From the NCBI GenBank assembly GCA_900753245.1, contig CAADYJ010000069.1:1-8897 (forward strand): a stretch of 8,897 bases of DNA, given 5' to 3'. Origin of the DNA: Clostridia bacterium. Lineage in GTDB: Bacteria; Bacillota; Clostridia; TANB77; CAG-508. The notes under the pieces are model-generated. The model did no database searches. It worked only from the letters and a program-made list of their open reading frames with translations, and had not been told where the DNA came from. Positions within the stretch are counted from its first letter, which is position 1; every line of letters begins with the position of its first letter. Positions 5,929-8,897 of this stretch are shown in pieces. The position numbers were made by a program, and so were the translations under genes.

Positions 5929-6516
5929 ATGAGAATAGGAATTGATATTGATGGTGTATTAACAGATATGGAAAGATTTTTAGCAGATTATGGTTCAAAA
6001 TATTGTGTGGAAAATAATTTACCACTAAATATTAAAAATGTAGAATATGATGAATTTAAAACTTTTAATTGGACAGAAGAGCAAGGAATAAAGTTTTGGA
6101 ATGAATATATTATATATTATGCTACAAAGTATCCTGTAAGAGATTTTGCATCAGAAGTAATAAAAAAATTAAAAGAAGAAGGTCATGAAATTTATATAAC
6201 TACTGCAAGAAATGACTACGGAGTTCCAAAAGAATATATAGGAAAAATGAGAGGAGAAATAGTAGCCCAATGGCTAGAAGAAAATGAAATTCCATATGAT
6301 AAAATAATATATACAGAAGGAAGTAAATTGCCATATATAGTAGGAAATTATATAGAATTAATGATAGAGGATTCTCCAGAAAATATAAAAGAAATATCAA
6401 GCAAAGTACCAACATTTTGTTATAATTGCTTATACAATAAAGATGTAGAAGGAGAGAATATTACAAGAGTTTATAGTTGGTATGATATATATGATAAAAT
6501 AAAAAAAATGTTTTAA
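5929..6516 (+). CDS. HAD-family 5'(3')-deoxyribonucleotidase-like phosphatase
   Basis: A 195-residue haloacid-dehalogenase-fold hydrolase, closest by motif to the 5' nucleotidase, deoxy (C) type/NT5C group, which removes the phosphate from (deoxy)nucleoside monophosphates. Motif I is GIDIDGVLTD with nucleophile Asp6 and acid/base Asp8; motif II is ITTARN (Thr92 region, with Arg94); a conserved Lys (Lys133) may be motif III; motif IV is IEDSPEN with Asp148. A helical cap follows motif I at about 15-70, with WTEEQGIKFWNEY. No signal peptide or membrane segment, so it is cytosolic. AAAGGAG is 7 bases from the ATG. It stands alone between terminators. The exact substrate cannot be read from the sequence; a general HAD phosphatase is the alternative. 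Confidence 0.8.
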   Translation: MRIGIDIDGVLTDMERFLADYGSKYCVENNLPLNIKNVEYDEFKTFNWTEEQGIKFWNEYIIYYATKYPVRDFASEVIKKLKEEGHEIYITTARNDYGVPKEYIGKMRGEIVAQWLEENEIPYDKIIYTEGSKLPYIVGNYIELMIEDSPENIKEISSKVPTFCYNCLYNKDVEGENITRVYSWYDIYDKIKKMF

Positions 6517-6522
6517 AATAAT

Positions 6523-6568
6523 GGGACGGGATTAAAAATTAAATTATTTAAATTTTTAATCCCGTCCC
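6523..6568. terminator. 18-bp perfect hairpin between convergent genes
   Basis: Positions 6523-6540 pair perfectly with 6551-6568 around a 10-base loop; the outer 8 bp are GGGACGGG/CCCGTCCC and the inner part is AT-rich. It starts 6 bases after the nucleotidase stop and ends 6 bases before the spoVAE stop. It probably serves both genes, although there is no clean T run directly after it on the plus strand. The GGGACGGG block also occurs in the repeat at 5792-5799. Confidence 0.65.
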
Positions 6569-6574
6569 TAAAAT

Positions 6575-6961
6575 TTATTGCTTTTTCATTTTAGGTTTTG
6601 CAATTAAAGAAGCAATGTATCCGAAGAAAATAGCAGCAGCAATTCCGCCGGCAGATGCTCTTATACCCCCTATAAAGGCACCAAGTAATCCGTTTTCTTT
6701 AACAGCTTCTAAAGTACCTTTAGCAAGGTTTGCACCAAAACCTGTAAGTGGAACTGTAGCACCACATCCAGCAAAATCAATTAAATATTTATAAATTCCA
6801 AGTCCTCCTAAAATTGCACCAACTGTTACAAAAACTACTAAAATTCTTGCAGGAGTAAGTTTAGTTTTATCTATTAGGATTTGACCAATAATACAAATGA
6901 TACCGCTAACGACAAAGCAACGAAGTAATTGCATAAAATCAATACTTTGTATAAAATCCAT
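6575..6961 (-). CDS. spoVAE: Stage V sporulation protein AE (SpoVAE/SpoVAEb type)
   Basis: A 128-residue integral membrane protein of the SpoVA complex, which carries dipicolinic acid with Ca2+ across the inner forespore membrane. Membrane segments lie at about 11-30, 38-57, 92-100 and 104-121. The hallmark GCGATVPLTGFGANLAKG spans 65-82, followed by GLLGAFIGGIRASAGGIAAA. It is a relative of SpoVAC, which shares the VPxTGFAN-type loop. The start is ATG 6961, with AAAGGAG six bases upstream; an ATG five codons earlier has no such site. It lies 30 bases after spoVAD and is the last gene of the operon before the shared hairpin. The Lys-rich C-terminus (KPKMKKQ) is probably cytosolic. Confidence 0.93.
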   Translation of the reverse strand: MDFIQSIDFMQLLRCFVVSGIICIIGQILIDKTKLTPARILVVFVTVGAILGGLGIYKYLIDFAGCGATVPLTGFGANLAKGTLEAVKENGLLGAFIGGIRASAGGIAAAIFFGYIASLIAKPKMKKQ

Positions 6962-6991
6962 AAAATCTCCTTTCATTAGTGATTCTAATAA

Positions 6992-7432
6992 TTAATAATT
7001 GTTATTATTTGGAATAGTATTTTCAATAGAAATTGCATGTGCAATTCCTGGAATAGTTTCTCCTTGTTGAGAAGAAGTAGAATTCATTAAAGCTCCGGTT
7101 GCTATAAGCAATATTTTGTTTAGTTTTTTATCTCTTAATTGCTTAAAAAAATAGCCAGAAAAAACAGTTCCAATACAAGCACAACCACTACCACCACTGT
7201 GGGTATCTTGTTTAGATTTATCAAAAATTAAAACACCACAATCATCATAATTTGCATTAATATTATATCCTTTTGTTTTGCATAAATCTTCTAAAATATC
7301 TTTTCCAATATGCCCTAAATCTCCTGTTATTATAGCATCATAGTAACTTGGTTTTCGTCCAGTATCTTCAAAATGAGTAATCAAAGTGTTAAATGCAGCA
7401 GGTGCCATTGCAGCTCCGCATATTATTAGCAT
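6992..7432 (-). CDS. spoVAD: SpoVAD, C-terminal part (after frameshift)
   Basis: This frame encodes the second half of SpoVAD. The genuine part begins at the GGA codon at 7417 with GAAMAPAAFNTLITHFEDTG and continues for 141 codons through YYDAIITGDLGHIGKDIL, THSGGSGCACIG and LIATGALMNSTSSQQGETIPGIAHAISIE (given here as motif blocks). The few codons before 7417 in this frame (MLII) are not SpoVAD-like, and no ribosome binding site precedes them, so I do not think this piece is translated alone. Joined to the N-terminal part it gives 342 residues, the normal SpoVAD length. The half carries the second repeat of the thiolase-like fold. The short Asn-rich end is NNNNY. Confidence 0.8.
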   Translation of the reverse strand: MLIICGAAMAPAAFNTLITHFEDTGRKPSYYDAIITGDLGHIGKDILEDLCKTKGYNINANYDDCGVLIFDKSKQDTHSGGSGCACIGTVFSGYFFKQLRDKKLNKILLIATGALMNSTSSQQGETIPGIAHAISIENTIPNNNNY

Positions 7433-8021
7433 CTTTTATTCCCATATCAACAATCTTTCCAGGTGTTATATGAGTTATATATGGCCCGTTTCCGTTAGAA
7501 GATAAAATTGTTGCACCAGAGCCAGTAACTGTCCATTGAGCTGTTGGAGGTCTTTGGTTACCTAACTCTAACGGAAATCTAAATTGCTTTTCTGCACTAC
7601 AAAAATGACTAGAAGTAGCGCAAAGTACGTTTTTAGCAGCACCTGAAGAAACTAAAATACTTCCTAAACACATTCCTTCAACAAAAGTAGAACAAGCACC
7701 AAATATTCCAAAGAACGGGATATTAATTCCTCTTAAACCAAAACCAGAAGATATACACTGATTAAGTAGGTCACCAGCAAAACAAAAATCTATATCAGAA
7801 GAAGAAATTCCAGACTTTGAAATTACCATATTTGTTGTTTCTTTTATAATTTTACTCTCTGCTTTCTCCCAAGTCTTTTCTCCCCAAAATTCATCGTCTA
7901 AACATTGGTCAAAATATCCTGCCATTGGTCCTTGAGCTTCTTTAGGACCAACAATAGAAGCTGTTTCAACAATTGTTACAGGACTGTCAAGACGAATTGT
8001 TTGTTTACCTAATTTTTTCAT
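7389..8021 (-). CDS. spoVAD: SpoVAD, N-terminal part (frameshifted at 7418)
   Basis: SpoVAD is the thiolase-fold, membrane-associated SpoVA protein that binds dipicolinic acid. Residues 1-201 are clearly SpoVAD: KLGKQTIRLDSPVTIVETAS at the start, GPMAGYFDQ, the FGACSTFVEGM block with Cys110 in the ligand-pocket region, the CATSSHFCSAEKQFRFPLE block, TGSGATILSSNG and GKIVDMGIKDANNM. After Met201 an extra C (plus-strand G at 7418) shifts the frame, giving nine unrelated residues and a stop. Removing that base restores NNMGAAMAPAA exactly. The start is ATG 8021, with AAAGGA 10 bases upstream; a TTG seven codons earlier overlaps that site. Either the gene is broken, or the base is a sequencing or assembly error, or the frame is recoded. 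Confidence 0.9.
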   Translation of the reverse strand: MKKLGKQTIRLDSPVTIVETASIVGPKEAQGPMAGYFDQCLDDEFWGEKTWEKAESKIIKETTNMVISKSGISSSDIDFCFAGDLLNQCISSGFGLRGINIPFFGIFGACSTFVEGMCLGSILVSSGAAKNVLCATSSHFCSAEKQFRFPLELGNQRPPTAQWTVTGSGATILSSNGNGPYITHITPGKIVDMGIKDANNMRSCNGTCCI

Positions 8022-8042
8022 AAAAATATTATCCTTTCCCAA

Positions 8043-8059
8043 TTAGGGACTATCCCTAA
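8043..8059. repeat. Short palindrome in the spoVAC-spoVAD gap
   Basis: TTAGGGA (8043-8049) and TCCCTAA (8053-8059) form a perfect 7-bp stem with a 3-base loop. In the mRNA it lies 5 bases upstream of the spoVAD ribosome binding site and 6 bases after the spoVAC stop. There is no T run, so it is not a terminator. It could set relative expression, or be a short dispersed palindrome. Confidence 0.5.
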
Positions 8060-8065
8060 CTGTGA

Positions 8066-8509
8066 CTAACTAAATAAAGTGGCAATTATTCCAATTATGA
8101 CAGCGCTTGAAATACCAAACACTAAAACTGGACCGGCTACTGTAAACATTTTTCCGCCGACTCCCATAACATATCCTTCAGATTTATATTCAATTGCAGG
8201 AGATACGATAGAGTTTGCAAATCCTGTGATTGGAACAAGTGAACCAGCTCCAGCAAATTTTCCTATTTTGTTAAATATATTTAAACCTGTTAAAAATGCA
8301 GATATACCTATTAAAACAATAGATACAATAGTATTTGAAGTAGTTACATCCATTCCTTTGAATGTACAAAAGTCAAAAATTATTTGACCAATAGAACAAA
8401 TAAGTCCACCTACCCAAAAAGCATTAAAACAATTTTTTAATATAGGTGAATTTGGAGATTTTTTATCTACATAATTGCGATATTGCTCAGGTGTTTGAAT
8501 TGAATCCAT
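8066..8509 (-). CDS. spoVAC: Stage V sporulation protein AC (SpoVAC)
   Basis: A 147-residue membrane protein of the SpoVA complex; the Bacillus homologue behaves as a mechanosensitive channel thought to release Ca-DPA in germination. A charged N-terminus (SIQTPEQYRNYVDKKSP) is followed by membrane segments at about 29-48, 59-80 and 119-144, with the hallmark GAGSLVPITGFANSIVSPAIEYKSEG at about 87-112 (given as motif) and GVGGKMFTVAGPVLVFG. I chose ATG 8509 because AGGAAG precedes it and SpoVAC proteins begin there; an ATG 17 codons upstream would extend the protein without such a site. It is 31 bases after the dodecin-like gene and 44 bases before spoVAD. Length is usual for the family. Confidence 0.95.
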   Translation of the reverse strand: MDSIQTPEQYRNYVDKKSPNSPILKNCFNAFWVGGLICSIGQIIFDFCTFKGMDVTTSNTIVSIVLIGISAFLTGLNIFNKIGKFAGAGSLVPITGFANSIVSPAIEYKSEGYVMGVGGKMFTVAGPVLVFGISSAVIIGIIATLFS

Positions 8510-8540
8510 TATTACACTTCCTTTCTTAAATGATATAAAA

Positions 8541-8747
8541 TTAATCTCTATCTCTATCAATTGTAAAAGATAAGTCTAGAGTAACAAAATATTCAGTTAT
8601 TTTTTTTCCGTTTATTTTAGCAGTTTGCTCTAAAATTTTTACTTGTGTTAAATAGTCAATTGTTTTAGAAGCTTCTGCAATAGTTTGAACGATTGCATCT
8701 TTCCAAGAAATTGTAGAAGTTCCTGTTACTATAATATGTTTTTCCAT
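8541..8747 (-). CDS. Dodecin family protein, calcium-dodecin-like
   Basis: A 68-residue protein matching the dodecin family, which forms hollow dodecamers. Seen here: a beta-alpha-beta-beta plan with VTGTSTISWKDAIVQTIAEA (7-26), ASKTID, VKILEQTAKI (36-45), GKKITEYFVTLDLSF (47-61) and an acidic DRDRD end. Flavin-binding dodecins carry a stacking Trp just before the central strand; here that position aligns with Leu33. The SW motif after GTS and the ILEQ...GKIT pattern recall Mycobacterium Rv0379, reported as a calcium dodecin. The start is ATG 8747 with AAAGGA nine bases upstream. It is the first gene of the spoVA operon, so it is probably made in the forespore. A role in holding Ca2+ or a flavin for dipicolinate metabolism is inference. 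Confidence 0.8.
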   Translation of the reverse strand: MEKHIIVTGTSTISWKDAIVQTIAEASKTIDYLTQVKILEQTAKINGKKITEYFVTLDLSFTIDRDRD

Positions 8748-8782
8748 TAATACCAATCCTTTCATTACGCTTTTTTATAGTT

Positions 8783-8813
8783 ATATATTTTCCTAAAATT
8801 TGAAATTTATACA
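8783..8813 (-). promoter_or_regulatory. Possible forespore (sigma-G-like) promoter
   Basis: On the minus strand TGTATA (8813-8808) matches the sigma-G -35 (TGAATA) at five of six positions. An 18-base spacer leads to AATATAT (8789-8783), a poor match to the sigma-G -10. Known spoVA operons are sigma-G dependent, which is the main reason to propose it. No better sigma-A site was evident in the 130 bases upstream of the operon. Confidence 0.25.
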
Positions 8814-8897
8814 AATAAAATATGATATAAAAAATAAATAAAAATTTAAGTGAAAAAACTTGAAAAGTAAAAACATATAAGATAATATAAGAATATA

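Noticed and set aside
8079..8387. Plus-strand open frame of 102 codons
   Set aside because: Exact antisense of spoVAC; its hydrophobic, Pro-rich content mirrors the membrane segments of the real gene.

Overview
This is a very AT-rich window with a Gram-positive, spore-forming layout. It holds a spoVAC-spoVAD-spoVAE cluster, a Firmicutes-type infC-rpmI-rplT operon with an attenuator leader, strong AGGAGG ribosome binding sites and many intrinsic terminators. An uncultured or gut-type low-GC Clostridia member is the best guess. Nothing in the sequence fixes a genus.

Layout, left to right. (1) 38-1750, plus strand: a secreted or membrane-anchored DUF2207 protein with a glycine-rich tail, closed by a perfect terminator. 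The tail appears to be frameshifted at 1724. (2) 2023-3096, plus strand: a compact two-gene unit with its own consensus promoter and terminator. It encodes a Panacea (SocA/DUF4065) antitoxin-like protein, overlapped by one base by a 133-residue protein of unrecognised family, which makes it a candidate toxin-antitoxin pair. (3) 3264-4316, minus strand: rplM-rpsI with its own promoter, an L13-type leader hairpin and a terminator. (4) 4342-5774, plus strand: infC-rpmI-rplT, fired from a promoter divergent from rplM. Its 5' leader contains an intrinsic terminator and a competing long-range pairing, and infC appears to start at AUC. (5) 5780-5814: a short GC-rich hairpin of dispersed-repeat type. 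(6) 5929-6516, plus strand: a HAD-family 5'(3')-deoxyribonucleotidase-like protein, ended by an 18-bp perfect hairpin shared with the convergent next operon. (7) 6575-8747, minus strand: a sporulation operon in the order dodecin-like gene, spoVAC, spoVAD (split by one extra base at 7418), spoVAE.

How the genes fit together. SpoVAC, SpoVAD and SpoVAE are the core proteins that move Ca2+-dipicolinic acid into the forespore and release it at germination. The gene ahead of them encodes a small protein that resembles the calcium-dodecin branch of the dodecin family and lacks the flavin-stacking tryptophan. A calcium-binding dodecamer made together with the Ca-DPA channel is the most interesting functional idea here. 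The second is the Panacea pair with its unrecognised partner. The third is that both apparent frameshifts (1724 and 7418) are an extra C directly before GGAG. Each creates an in-frame CGG codon, and CGG is otherwise absent from every gene I accepted in the window.
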